From NCBI GenBank assembly GCA_034933685.1, contig JAYFNB010000011.1, positions 58,139 to 122,138 on the forward strand: a stretch of DNA of 64,000 nucleotides, written 5' to 3'. The notes under the pieces were generated by a model. It was given only the letters and a program-made list of their open reading frames with translations. It was not told the origin of the DNA and searched no databases. Source of the stretch: UBA8514 sp034933685 (GTDB lineage Bacteria; Bacillota; Clostridia; Lachnospirales; Anaerotignaceae). Positions 45,474 through 54,188 of this stretch are shown here, one piece after another (position 1 is the first letter of the stretch; every line of letters starts with the position of its first letter). Both the position numbers and the translations under genes were made by a program.

Positions 45474-45506
45474 AATATATTCCTCCTTATGTTCAATTAA
45501 AGTAAG

Positions 45507-45540
45507 AAGGCGTCGGAAGCAATTTGCCCTCCAACGCCTT
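45507..45540 (-). promoter_or_regulatory. Leader hairpin between the LUD gene and ridA
   Basis: AAGGCGT (45507-45513) pairs with ACGCCTT (45534-45540), extended by GGA/TCC across one mismatch. On the minus strand no long T run follows, so it is a terminator of the LUD gene of moderate quality or a structured ridA leader. Confidence 0.5.
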
Positions 45541-45664
45541 TGTTTGAATTGTTTAAAAATATAAAATATGTTTAAAGCATGATTTATAATATCACGGTGC
45601 TTATAAAAAAAATTGTAAAAATCAGAACTATTGTAATTATAACGAACTCTTGGATTGATGTGGA

Positions 45665-46282
45665 TTAATATCCGTAATTTCCTTCAATAAATATAACTTT
45701 AATTCTGTCCTTTTTAAACTGACCTGTAATCAGCACAAAGTCATTGCAAATTCGTTGTGAGTGATGGCAGTCAATACACTTATCCAGCTTTGTACATGGC
45801 GTTTCCTTACCCAGTCGCTTTGCGTCTAGCGGCGCAGCAATCTGTCGGGTTCGAAGGACTGCCTCGTCTACGGTTTTTACAATTTTATTTGTGCCAACCA
45901 CGGCAATTACTTGTTTTGGCCCATAAATTATGGGTGCAACGCGACTACCGTTTCCATCTATATTAAAAAGCTCACCTTTAGTGGTTACTGCATTTATTCC
46001 TGTTAAAAAAGTGTCTGCTCTAAAATTTTGAAGGTAAATTTCTTGTTTTTCATCATGGCTTAATCCGGTTTGATGTTTATCCAAAAACCTGTAATTATGG
46101 GTTTTTATGTATTCAAATGCACCCGTCTGCTCAAGGGTAACAGAATCGCCACAGCCCACTGTTTGTCCTTGGGGAATCAACAGGGGAATTAATTCATGCA
46201 GTTGGTCTATAGAGTTTACATAATACCCTGCCATGTTATTTGAATTTAAATTAGAAATAGTCTCCTGAATAATTTTTTGCAT
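45665..46282 (-). CDS. LUD-domain protein (lactate-utilisation type)
   Basis: A 205-residue stand-alone LUD (DUF162, LutC/YkgG-like) protein. VGCGDSVTLEQTGAFEYI, FLTGINAVTTKGELFNIDGNG and GPKQVIAVVGTNKIV are the family stretches. The C-terminal part has cysteines in CTKLDKCIDCHHSQRIC that might bind metal. The LutC family helps oxidise lactate, but stand-alone clostridial members have no proven job. CGGAGG precedes the ATG. It lies 190 nt upstream of ridA on the same strand. Confidence 0.87.
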   Translation of the reverse strand: MQKIIQETISNLNSNNMAGYYVNSIDQLHELIPLLIPQGQTVGCGDSVTLEQTGAFEYIKTHNYRFLDKHQTGLSHDEKQEIYLQNFRADTFLTGINAVTTKGELFNIDGNGSRVAPIIYGPKQVIAVVGTNKIVKTVDEAVLRTRQIAAPLDAKRLGKETPCTKLDKCIDCHHSQRICNDFVLITGQFKKDRIKVIFIEGNYGY

Positions 46283-46430
46283 AGATTTCCTCCGTTTTAT
46301 TTCCTTAATATATTCTCCGCAAGTCTAAAATTTCGTAGCATATGGTACGGTATAGGGATAAATTATATGGTAAAATCAAAAAAAAGTAAAGCTATTGATT
46401 TATTTAGAACATGAATACAATAATAGTTAT

Positions 46431-46446
46431 TACTTAATATTAAGTA
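46431..46446. promoter_or_regulatory. 16-bp perfect palindrome in the LUD-Spo0A_C gap
   Basis: TACTTAATATTAAGTA reads the same on both strands. It lies between two divergent genes and is a candidate operator. The adjacent AT-rich stretch has promoter-like TATTTAATATAAT near 46485. Confidence 0.45.
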
Positions 46447-46503
46447 TCGATATTGTAATAAAGTCACTGACTGATTTCAATTTATTTAATATAATAAAGG
46501 TGC

Positions 46504-46561
46504 ATTAGTCAATACTCATACTTCTTAGGGAAATATTTTTCCCAATACGCAACTGACTAAT
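46504..46561 (+). promoter_or_regulatory. Structured leader before the Spo0A_C-like gene
   Basis: ATTAGTCA (46504-46511) pairs with TGACTAAT (46554-46561), enclosing a second hairpin GGGAAA-TTTCCC type stem at 46528-46543. The whole ends about 50 nt before the start codon and has no T run. A folded 5' leader is likely; no known riboswitch is recognised. Confidence 0.45.
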
Positions 46562-46610
46562 TCTGTTAAGAATATATTTGAACCTAAGTATTCAAAGGAG
46601 GAGATTTACC

Positions 46611-46832
46611 ATGAGTATGAGAAATATCTATCGCAAAATTGCAAAAGAGCATGGAGTAACAGTTGAGGAAGTTAAAAGGGACATGCAGGAGGCCATTAAT
46701 TATGCCTATGAAAACAAGCTTAAGTATTATGATGTAAGTGTTGAACAGAAAAGTTTACATAATAGCGAAGATGTACCAACTACGGAAGAATTTATAAAAT
46801 GTGTAATTAACGAAATTAAAGGTCAAAAGTAA
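46611..46832 (+). CDS. Small Spo0A C-terminal-domain-like protein
   Basis: A 73-residue protein, MSMRNIYRKIAKEHGVTVEEVKRD at its start, resembling the DNA-binding end of the sporulation master regulator Spo0A, but with no receiver domain and only about two thirds of the usual C-terminal domain. Similar short proteins occur in Clostridia. It may bind DNA or be a structural relic used for another purpose. AAAGGAGGAG 7 nt before ATG 46611 sets the start. A strong terminator follows, making it a single-gene unit. Confidence 0.68.
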   Translation: MSMRNIYRKIAKEHGVTVEEVKRDMQEAINYAYENKLKYYDVSVEQKSLHNSEDVPTTEEFIKCVINEIKGQK

Positions 46833-46842
46833 GTTTTTATAT

Positions 46843-46882
46843 GGGGTTCAAGCAGAAAAACAACTTCTGTTTGAACCCTAAT
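46843..46882 (+). terminator. Terminator after the Spo0A_C-like gene
   Basis: A 14-bp stem (46843-46856 with 46864-46877, one G-U pair) with a 7-nt loop, followed by AATTTTG. Confidence 0.8.
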
Positions 46883-47023
46883 TTTGTTATACCCTAATAA
46901 ATTTTTAAAATATTGAAAATAAATGAATTTCAGTTGCCTTTTTTTTGAAATTACTCTATATTTTACTTGAGGCAGTTCAGCCTTAAAAATGACATAGATT
47001 GAAAATATGGAGAAGAAAATGGT

Positions 47024-48376
47024 ATGAAAAAAGCAGATAAAACATTCCTGCATGCTTATGTTGTTTTAGTTATATTAATTATTATAAGTTGCCTTTTAAC
47101 CTACATAATACCAGCAGGAAGCTTTGAAAGAGTTAAAAGCGAGGCATTGGGACAAACAATTGTTGTTGCAGGAAGTTATAAGGGAATTGAAAATACACCC
47201 ATATCACCACTGCTTATTTTTCACAAGCTTTATGAAGCGGTTTCAGAAGGCAAGACGGCAGCCCTAATTTTCTTTCTTCTTTTTGTTTCAGGCGCATTTG
47301 AGGTAATTCTTAAAACAGGCTGTATGGAAAACCTATGCCAAAGACTAATGGAAAAGCTAAATGGAAAAGAGCTTGCTGTAATTCCAATATTTGTGTGTTT
47401 ATTTTCAATTTTTGGGTTTACAATGGGGCTAACCACAGCCTCAATTGTTTTTGTGCCCCTTGGAATTTCCATAGCGTTAAGTTCAGGGTTTCCGAAAATA
47501 GTTGGAATATCCATGGTAGCTTTGGGCACAAACGCAGGTTTTACCGCAGGAATTTTTAATCCGTTTTCTGTTGGAGTTGCACAAAATATAGCGGAAATTC
47601 CTTTGTATTCAGGGCAGTCTATGCGGTGGTTAAGCCTTGTTTTACTAAACACAGTTACAAGCCTTTATTTACTGTTTTATGCAAAAAGGCATAGAGAATT
47701 AAGGGTGGAAAGGGTGGATTTAAGTATAAAAAAAATGACAAGCCGCCAAATGATAGAGGTTTTTGAATTCATTACAGCATTTGGAATTTTAACAACAGGC
47801 ATAGCAATTTGGAAATGGGAAACAGCGGATATTGTGGTTGTGTTTTTGATTACAGCAATAATTATAGGCAAAACAGAAGGCTTTTCGGTAACAGAAATTT
47901 GTACAATTTTTACAGAAGGCAGTAAAAAGATTATGAAGGGCGCAATGATTGTTGGGCTTGCCGCAACAATTCGTTTAATTCTTTCACAGGGAAATATTTT
48001 AGACACCATTACATATACTTTTACGCAAATGGTTGAAGTGTTACCGTCTTCTATACAGTTATTTGGAATGTTCTTTTTTAATGCGGTGTTAAACCTTCTT
48101 GTTACATCGGGCTCTGCAAAGGCGGCACTTGTTATGCCAATTCTAACACCAATGGCGGATTTTTTAGGGCTTTCAAGGCAATCTACGGTGTTTGCATTTC
48201 AGTTAGGTGATGGGCTTACAAATTTATCCTCACCTATATCCACCACTTTAAACGGAGTGATGGCAGTTTCAGATATAGAATATGGAGAATGGATTAAATT
48301 TTATCTTCCACTAGTTTTAATTTACATGGTTACGGGGTCGGGGCTTGTTATTCTGGCACAAATTATTTCTTATTAA
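47024..48376 (+). CDS. YfcC/DcuC-family membrane carrier
   Basis: A 450-residue carrier with about twelve membrane segments, of the YfcC group within the DcuC-like ion-transporter family. SCLLTYIIPAGSFERV at the N terminus, GFTMGLTTASIVFVPLG in the first half and SGSAKAALVMPILTPMADFLG with GDGLTNLSSPISTTLN in the second are diagnostic. Members are thought to move amino acids, peptides or dicarboxylates; the substrate is not fixed. GGAGAAG precedes the ATG. Its 3' end overlaps that of the convergent LacI gene by 14 nt. Confidence 0.85.
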   Translation: MKKADKTFLHAYVVLVILIIISCLLTYIIPAGSFERVKSEALGQTIVVAGSYKGIENTPISPLLIFHKLYEAVSEGKTAALIFFLLFVSGAFEVILKTGCMENLCQRLMEKLNGKELAVIPIFVCLFSIFGFTMGLTTASIVFVPLGISIALSSGFPKIVGISMVALGTNAGFTAGIFNPFSVGVAQNIAEIPLYSGQSMRWLSLVLLNTVTSLYLLFYAKRHRELRVERVDLSIKKMTSRQMIEVFEFITAFGILTTGIAIWKWETADIVVVFLITAIIIGKTEGFSVTEICTIFTEGSKKIMKGAMIVGLAATIRLILSQGNILDTITYTFTQMVEVLPSSIQLFGMFFFNAVLNLLVTSGSAKAALVMPILTPMADFLGLSRQSTVFAFQLGDGLTNLSSPISTTLNGVMAVSDIEYGEWIKFYLPLVLIYMVTGSGLVILAQIISY

Positions 48377-49391
48377 TATTTGGTTGGGCTACGGTATCCC
48401 TTTTAACCAAAGATGTACGAAATACTTGGCGTAAGTTTTCTTCTTTGGCTTTGTTTTCCGTTAAGTCAATTGCCAAATCAGCCGCCGCCGTTCCAATTTC
48501 TAAAAAAGGTGTATGCAATGTTGTAAGGTTAATATCAGGAAAAATATCAAAGAACAAATCATCATGACCCATTACAGAAACATCTTCTGGAACTAAAAAA
48601 CCATTCTTTCTTAAAGTTTGTACTACACCAATTGCCATAAGGTCGCTTGCACACCAAATAGCCGTTGGCAACTCATTTTTTTCAATTAATCTTTGGGTAA
48701 TTTCTCCACCTGCTTCAAGGGTATTTGAAGCGTTACCAGAGATATATACCCTTGGCGTAAGGTTATGGGTTTTCATACAATCCGTAAATCCTTTTTCTTT
48801 TTGACGAATTGTTAAGTTTTCAGGAGCATAGGCAAAAAAGGCAATATGTTCATGCCCAAGTTTATATAAATATTTCACTGCTTGAACCGCGCTGAAATAG
48901 TAGTCACAAAACAACGCACAAGGTTCTTTGGGGTCAGTTTTTCCGCCTATATACAAAACAGGAACATGACCATCGCAAATATTTTTTATATGCCCTACAT
49001 CGCTAGTACAAGAGGAAACAATTAAAGCACCTACCCGATTTTCCACCATCATGCGGCAATGTTGTCCCTCTAACTCAATGCTGCGGTGGCTGCTACCAAG
49101 CATAACGCAATAGTTCCTTTTTGCGGCGGCAAGGCTTATTTGGTTAAACAGTGCGTTGTATGCAGAGGTTTCATCTAGGGAAGGCACAATCATGCCAATG
49201 GTGCTGGAGAGTTTGGCGGATAGATTTCTTGCATTTGCATTTGGAGTGTATCCAATTTCTTGGGCAATTTCACGAATACGCTTTGTTGTTTCGGCAGATA
49301 TGTCTGAACAGCCACGCAAGGCACGAGAAACGGCAACATGAGATACACCTGCAATTTCTGCAATGGTTTTTATTGTGGGTTTCTTCTCCAT
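48363..49391 (-). CDS. LacI-family transcriptional repressor
   Basis: A 342-residue regulator with the LacI helix-turn-helix at the N terminus (TIAEIAGVSHVAVSRALRG, then hinge-helix YTPNANARNLS) and a PBP1-type ligand domain (IGMIVPSLDETSAYNALFNQI, TAIWCASDLMAIGVVQTL, VSVMGHDDLFF). Sugars or related ligands usually bind there. It is divergent from the large SLH protein gene, whose promoter carries a LacI-like operator, and convergent with the YfcC-type carrier. The ligand is unknown. Confidence 0.92.
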   Translation of the reverse strand: MEKKPTIKTIAEIAGVSHVAVSRALRGCSDISAETTKRIREIAQEIGYTPNANARNLSAKLSSTIGMIVPSLDETSAYNALFNQISLAAAKRNYCVMLGSSHRSIELEGQHCRMMVENRVGALIVSSCTSDVGHIKNICDGHVPVLYIGGKTDPKEPCALFCDYYFSAVQAVKYLYKLGHEHIAFFAYAPENLTIRQKEKGFTDCMKTHNLTPRVYISGNASNTLEAGGEITQRLIEKNELPTAIWCASDLMAIGVVQTLRKNGFLVPEDVSVMGHDDLFFDIFPDINLTTLHTPFLEIGTAAADLAIDLTENKAKEENLRQVFRTSLVKRDTVAQPNINKK

Positions 49392-49494
49392 TAAATAGCC
49401 TCCTTTACTTTAAAAATACTATACGCAAACGATATTATACAAAAAAATTATACTAAAAGCAAATTAAAACAAAGTAAATAAATGTAAATATCAA

Positions 49495-49535
49495 TTGACG
49501 TGAGTCTTTTTTGAATATATACTTTAACGTGAAAG
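49495..49535 (+). promoter_or_regulatory. S-layer gene promoter overlapped by a LacI-like palindrome
   Basis: TTGACG (49495-49500), a 17-nt spacer and TATACT (49518-49523) form a good promoter. CTTTAACGTGAAAG (49522-49535) is a palindrome with a central CG and one mismatched pair, starting at the end of the -10 box and covering the start point. Central CG palindromes are typical of LacI operators. Confidence 0.65.
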
Positions 49536-49732
49536 TAAATGCGTTTAAAATTCAGTAAGCTATCTGGATATATTTTTTATGGGAAACAACTTAAATTAAC
49601 ATACGGTTTCTCAACAGCAAAGGAGGATGATTACAAATTACGATACTTAGGTTTAGGGACGCCGAAATATTGTAATGAAAATGTGTTGCAAATTTGTATT
49701 GAAATTCTTAAAACAGGAGGTTGATTTTAATT
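49536..49732 (+). other. Long untranslated leader of the SLH gene
   Basis: About 200 nt lie between the promoter and ATG 49733. A 61-codon open frame (49539-49724) fills most of it but has no ribosome site and no recognisable product. Long leaders are usual for highly expressed S-layer genes. No known riboswitch is recognised. AGGAGG lies 12 nt before the ATG. Confidence 0.45.
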
Positions 49733-52700
49733 ATGAATTTAGGGAAAAAACGCAAAAATCGTATTTTATCCTTTGTGCTTGCTTTAACTATGGTATTTTC
49801 CTCGTTTACGGTAGTTAGTGCAAATACATCGGACATTAGTGGCCATTGGGGTGAAGCGGTTCTTCAAAAGTGGATTGACCTTGGCATGCTTAATGGCTAT
49901 GCAAACAATCAGTATAAGCCAAATGGAAGCATTACCCGAGCAGAATTTGTTACTCTTTTAAACAAAATGAATAACAACAACCAAACAAGTGATGAAATTA
50001 CCAAGTATACTGATGTTAAGCCTACAGATTGGTATTATAATGAAATATCCAAGGCGCTTGCCGCAGGGTATATTAGCGGTACAAGCAGTACCACCGTGTC
50101 ACCAATCAAGTTAATTACAAGAGAAGAAGCGGCGGCAATTGTTGTGAAAAGCAAGGGCATTGACCCTTCCTCTGAACAAAGCATTCTTTCCCTTACCAAT
50201 GACGGAAACACAGCAAGCAGTTGGGCAAAGGGTTATTTGGCGGCGGCAATTGAGGAAGGATATATCAGCGGAAGCAATGGGAATGTTTCCCCTACAATTA
50301 ACCTTACAAGGGCAGAGGCCATTGCACTTTTAGATAAAATTCTAACAGATACAAGAACCTATTCTTTTCCGACTACATATGGCCCAGAAACAGGAACTAT
50401 GACAGTATCCAATGTGATTGTAAATAATCCAGACGTTACACTTTGTAACATGACAATTAATGGAGATTTAGAGATTACAGAGGCAGTAGGCGATGGAGAT
50501 GTAACCCTTGAAAATGTTAGTATTAAGGGAAATGCCTATGTTAATGGCGGTGGTGAACATACCATTCTTTTTAACAATGTTGATGTTGCAGGGGCATTAG
50601 TTGTTAATAAACTAGATGGCAAAATTCGTATTCTTGCCACAGGCAATACCAATATTTCTGTTACAACTCTTTCCAGCGGAGCAATTCTTGTTGAAAGAGA
50701 GCTTACGGGCGGTGGTTTTGAAACAATTACAATTCCTGCGGACATAGCGGCGGATCAAGCAGTTGTGATAGAGGGAAATGTTGACAGATTTGAAAACCAA
50801 GCAGAAGGTCTAAACTTGACAATTAACGGCACAGTAAAAGAATTAACTTCTTCCCATAGCTTAAATGTTGGCGGAGAAGCAAATATTTTAAAAACAACGC
50901 CTACTGGTGGTGCAAATATCACTTCAGACAAAACTACTTCAACGCCTAATTCTAACACATCAGGTGGAACTAGCAGCAGTACAGGAAATTCAAGCAGTGA
51001 TTCCAGTGATGATTCCGAGAGTAGTCCAAAGAAGAATGTAAGCAGTGTTGCAATTAACGAAAAGGATACTACTTTAATTGTTGGTGAAACAAAAACATTT
51101 ACGGCTACCGTTTTGCCTACAAATGCAAAGGATAATACTGTTCAATGGTCTTCAAGTGATACTGGGGTTGCAACGGTGGATGCAAACGGTACGGTGCAGG
51201 CAGTTTCTAAAGGAACGGCTTTAATTACTGTAACAACGGTAAACGGTGCAAAAATGGACAGTGTTACAGTAACAGTTAAAAAGCCAAGCTTAACTGTAGC
51301 TTTAAGCCTTTTAACCCAAGATAAGGGTGAAAATTTAAATCAAATACCCGACATTGATGAATACATTAACAAAAGTGCAGATTTTACGTACAAAGGAATG
51401 TTGCCTTCAGCCGCTGAAAATGAATACTATGCAGCTTATGTTCAAGATGTAGATTTTGCAACAAGCAGTACCTTTTTACCTGTAATAGTAACTGTATCAG
51501 ATGATGAAGGCATTCTTACTTCAACTGATGGTACAACTCCTTTCGTAATTTCTTCTGGAATTAATCCTCAAGCTTTTGGCTTTGGGCAATATTTAGCAGA
51601 AGGATATAAAGATGGTAGTATCCTTATGCTTTTAGATACAAGCCAAAAGGCTTACCATCTGAGGATGTCAGATGATAGATATGAAAATGTTGATTTCAAA
51701 ATTTTCTTTGCACCAAGTGACAAACCTTTGTTGGATGAAGTTACAGATATAACAGGAACTTTGGAGGTTGGGCAAACCCTAACAGTTGGTGATGTTAAAG
51801 CAAATGGTTCAACCATAACCGATAACCTTGCTTATCAGTGGTTTGTATCTAATAATGGAACAGATGATTTCCAAGGAATTCCGTGGGCAACAAGTAGTAC
51901 GTATACCGTAACCCACGAGGAGGTAGGGAAATACTTTAAGGTTGAGGTTTATGGTGACAATGAAAATGTGTTTGGTCAGGCTGTAACCAAATCTTATGGC
52001 CCTGTTGCACAATCAGTGGATATACAGCAGATATTCTTTGAAATTGAAAACCTTTACTTAGGTCAAAATGCTGATGCAAACTATATAAATAAGGATTTAA
52101 ACTTAATGACAGTTTTAACAAACCATGCAGATGTTTCAATTGCGTGGACTTCAGATAGCAGTGCGGTTAATGCCCAAACTGGTGCAATTACCCGTGGCGA
52201 AAACGACGTAACCGTTAAGCTTACAGCAACTATTAACGGAACTGCATCAAAGGAATTTGAAGTTAAAATTCTGTCCAACAAAGTAGATAATGTAGGTCAA
52301 AGCGGTACTGATTCAAGGTTTGCGGCAGGATACCCAAGAGCTTTCGTTGAAGGCGGAACAATTCATGTGGAATTTGAAACAGTTGCACCTGCCAAGGTTT
52401 ATATGATTGTAAACGGCGTTAACGGACATTGTGAATCTTCTATAGAAGGTGTTTTAGGCGGATATGGCGGAGAGGAAGACCAGTTGGTAATGACAGATAG
52501 CTGGCCATATTTTGAAACACAAGCGGATCAATTGATATCCTTTGATACGGGTGTTTCGGTTTCCAGAGGAAACAGAGAAAAGAGAATAGACTTTGTTTTG
52601 GAGAATATGGATGGCAGTAACAGAGGAGATTTAGTAAATATCCTTTTTGATAAAGCAACGGTAGCGGCTTTAGATCAAACAGGTCCATATTGTGAAGAAA

Positions 52701-53689
52701 TAAAAATAAACAGAGATAATTCCAAGTTGTATGTATATTTCGATGAAAATATTACAACTACAGGGCTTTTGCCAACATATTTTTCATTATCAGGCGGAGG
52801 AATTGTTACAGGAATTTCAGAAGTGAAGAACTTTGACAATCATAGCGTTGTTGGAGATAGTTGCGTTGTTCTTTCAGTATCTGGGGCAAGTACATCTTCA
52901 AGGTTGTCCTATAATGGCAGCGGAATAAAGGATAACTCTGTTTATGCAAATGCTGCACAAAGTTTTTCAAATAAAGAAATTAAATCTGCCGATACATATA
53001 TTACAGATGTTGTGGTGGGTAACAGCGGAAAGAGTGTAATGGTTGAAATTACAGGCGGACCAAACAATCAAGATATAAGCAGTGCAGAACTTGATGAAAC
53101 AGATTTTACTTTTTCTTCTGGAGCTACAACAAAAAAACCAAACCAGATGTCCTACAGCTTTAATGCCGATTGGATAAGCTATGAATTAATCTTTGATACT
53201 GCGCTGGTTATAGATTCTAACTCCAAGATTATTGTAAATATGAATAAGACTGATTTATTTGATTATGCTTACGATACATATTCAAGTGCCATTGAAAAAG
53301 AGGTTACCAATAATCTTTCGGGTATTAGTGATAAAACACCGGTTTCTGTAACTTACAATAAATCAAACGGACAATTCAATTTGGTTTTTGACAATGATTT
53401 AACCTTTGATTTTGCTTCATATGCCGACAATTTTGTAGTAAAAATTGATGGCACAGAATACAGATTAAGGGGACAATTGCTATCACCAAATAGTAATATT
53501 GTTGTAATTGACCTGTTAACAGATGAAGACTTGGATAATTATTCAAAGAATATAAAAAATGTTCTTTCGAATGCTTCTTCTGTTCAAATTAAGTATGAAT
53601 TAATTCATGGAGATAATCATGGACAGATACGTGACAAAGGTGCGTCATTGTTACCTGAATTTGGATATGAAACTGTTAACGTGAATTAA
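49733..53689 (+). CDS. SLH-domain S-layer-type protein with Big_2 domain
   Basis: A 1318-residue exported protein. The signal peptide (RILSFVLALTMVFSSF, cleavage after VVSA) is followed by three SLH modules (about 35-210: DISGHWGEAVLQKWIDLGML, YTDVKPTDWYYNEI, SSWAKGYLAAAIEE) that bind cell-wall polymer. A beta-rich part, a Ser/Thr linker at about 400-435, an Ig-like Big_2 domain at about 440-520 (KNVSSVAINEKDTTLIVGE), and several long beta domains complete it. ATG 49733 is preferred to the in-frame TTG at 49721, which touches the ribosome site. It may be the main S-layer or a large adhesin. Confidence 0.88.
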   Translation: MNLGKKRKNRILSFVLALTMVFSSFTVVSANTSDISGHWGEAVLQKWIDLGMLNGYANNQYKPNGSITRAEFVTLLNKMNNNNQTSDEITKYTDVKPTDWYYNEISKALAAGYISGTSSTTVSPIKLITREEAAAIVVKSKGIDPSSEQSILSLTNDGNTASSWAKGYLAAAIEEGYISGSNGNVSPTINLTRAEAIALLDKILTDTRTYSFPTTYGPETGTMTVSNVIVNNPDVTLCNMTINGDLEITEAVGDGDVTLENVSIKGNAYVNGGGEHTILFNNVDVAGALVVNKLDGKIRILATGNTNISVTTLSSGAILVERELTGGGFETITIPADIAADQAVVIEGNVDRFENQAEGLNLTINGTVKELTSSHSLNVGGEANILKTTPTGGANITSDKTTSTPNSNTSGGTSSSTGNSSSDSSDDSESSPKKNVSSVAINEKDTTLIVGETKTFTATVLPTNAKDNTVQWSSSDTGVATVDANGTVQAVSKGTALITVTTVNGAKMDSVTVTVKKPSLTVALSLLTQDKGENLNQIPDIDEYINKSADFTYKGMLPSAAENEYYAAYVQDVDFATSSTFLPVIVTVSDDEGILTSTDGTTPFVISSGINPQAFGFGQYLAEGYKDGSILMLLDTSQKAYHLRMSDDRYENVDFKIFFAPSDKPLLDEVTDITGTLEVGQTLTVGDVKANGSTITDNLAYQWFVSNNGTDDFQGIPWATSSTYTVTHEEVGKYFKVEVYGDNENVFGQAVTKSYGPVAQSVDIQQIFFEIENLYLGQNADANYINKDLNLMTVLTNHADVSIAWTSDSSAVNAQTGAITRGENDVTVKLTATINGTASKEFEVKILSNKVDNVGQSGTDSRFAAGYPRAFVEGGTIHVEFETVAPAKVYMIVNGVNGHCESSIEGVLGGYGGEEDQLVMTDSWPYFETQADQLISFDTGVSVSRGNREKRIDFVLENMDGSNRGDLVNILFDKATVAALDQTGPYCEEIKINRDNSKLYVYFDENITTTGLLPTYFSLSGGGIVTGISEVKNFDNHSVVGDSCVVLSVSGASTSSRLSYNGSGIKDNSVYANAAQSFSNKEIKSADTYITDVVVGNSGKSVMVEITGGPNNQDISSAELDETDFTFSSGATTKKPNQMSYSFNADWISYELIFDTALVIDSNSKIIVNMNKTDLFDYAYDTYSSAIEKEVTNNLSGISDKTPVSVTYNKSNGQFNLVFDNDLTFDFASYADNFVVKIDGTEYRLRGQLLSPNSNIVVIDLLTDEDLDNYSKNIKNVLSNASSVQIKYELIHGDNHGQIRDKGASLLPEFGYETVNVN

Positions 53690-53761
53690 GGCTTTATTGA
53701 AAAAAGAAACAAACAAAACCATAACTCTGTATGAGAATGTACAAGAGGGTTGAAAAAAATA

Positions 53762-53807
53762 AAATGGGCATGACAAGGAGTAAAAGCTACTTCCTGTTAT
53801 GCCCATT
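53762..53807 (+). terminator. Terminator after the S-layer gene
   Basis: A long imperfect stem, AAATGGGCAT at 53762-53771 with ATGCCCATTT at 53798-53807, then a T-rich tract. Confidence 0.75.
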
Positions 53808-53886
53808 TGTCATTTATATTTTACTTATATTAGAAGCTCTAAAGTTATGCAAAGGGAAATCCATATATGTTTGAAAATTAGAAAAC

Positions 53887-53917
53887 AGTTGCAAGATAAT
53901 GTTGATTAAAGTTGCAA
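53887..53917 (+). promoter_or_regulatory. Direct repeats upstream of the sigma-54 promoter
   Basis: AGTTGCAA occurs at 53887-53894 and 53910-53917, about 185-215 nt before the expected start point, where an enhancer-binding protein would sit. AAGTTTAAAAACTT, an inverted repeat, follows at 53931-53944. The rest of the gap 53808-54188 contains no gene. Confidence 0.35.
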
Positions 53918-54073
53918 AAAATATTCTTATAAGTTTAAAAACTTAAAAATTCAAGCGAAATATTGGTAAATAATTTGGAAGGAAACAAAAAAAGAGGAAT
54001 ATTATTACAAAATAACTGAAATGAAAATGTATAAAACTTCTAAAAAAAATGGTTGTTTTGTAAAAAATGGATG

Positions 54074-54090
54074 TTGGCATGGCATTTGCT
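54074..54090 (+). promoter_or_regulatory. Sigma-54 promoter of the first TRAP operon
   Basis: TTGGCATGGCATTTGCT keeps the invariant GG (54076-54077) and GC (54088-54089) exactly 12 bp apart, with the TGGCA and TTGCT consensus parts. Transcription would start near 54101, 88 nt before the first TRAP gene. Sigma-54 promoters need an AAA+ activator. Confidence 0.75.
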
Positions 54091-54188
54091 GTTAAATGAT
54101 ATATGTTAAGAAAAAATATTAACAGCGAAAGTTAATGTGGTTTTCTTAGCCTTGAAAGCAATTCATAAATTACCAAGGAGGGTTTAAA

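Noticed and set aside
49539..49724. 61-codon open frame upstream of the SLH gene
   Set aside because: No ribosome site, no recognisable product, and it lies wholly in the leader.
49536..49732. c-di-GMP riboswitch in the SLH leader
   Set aside because: Tempting because of SiaD, but the conserved class I or II core bases were not found.
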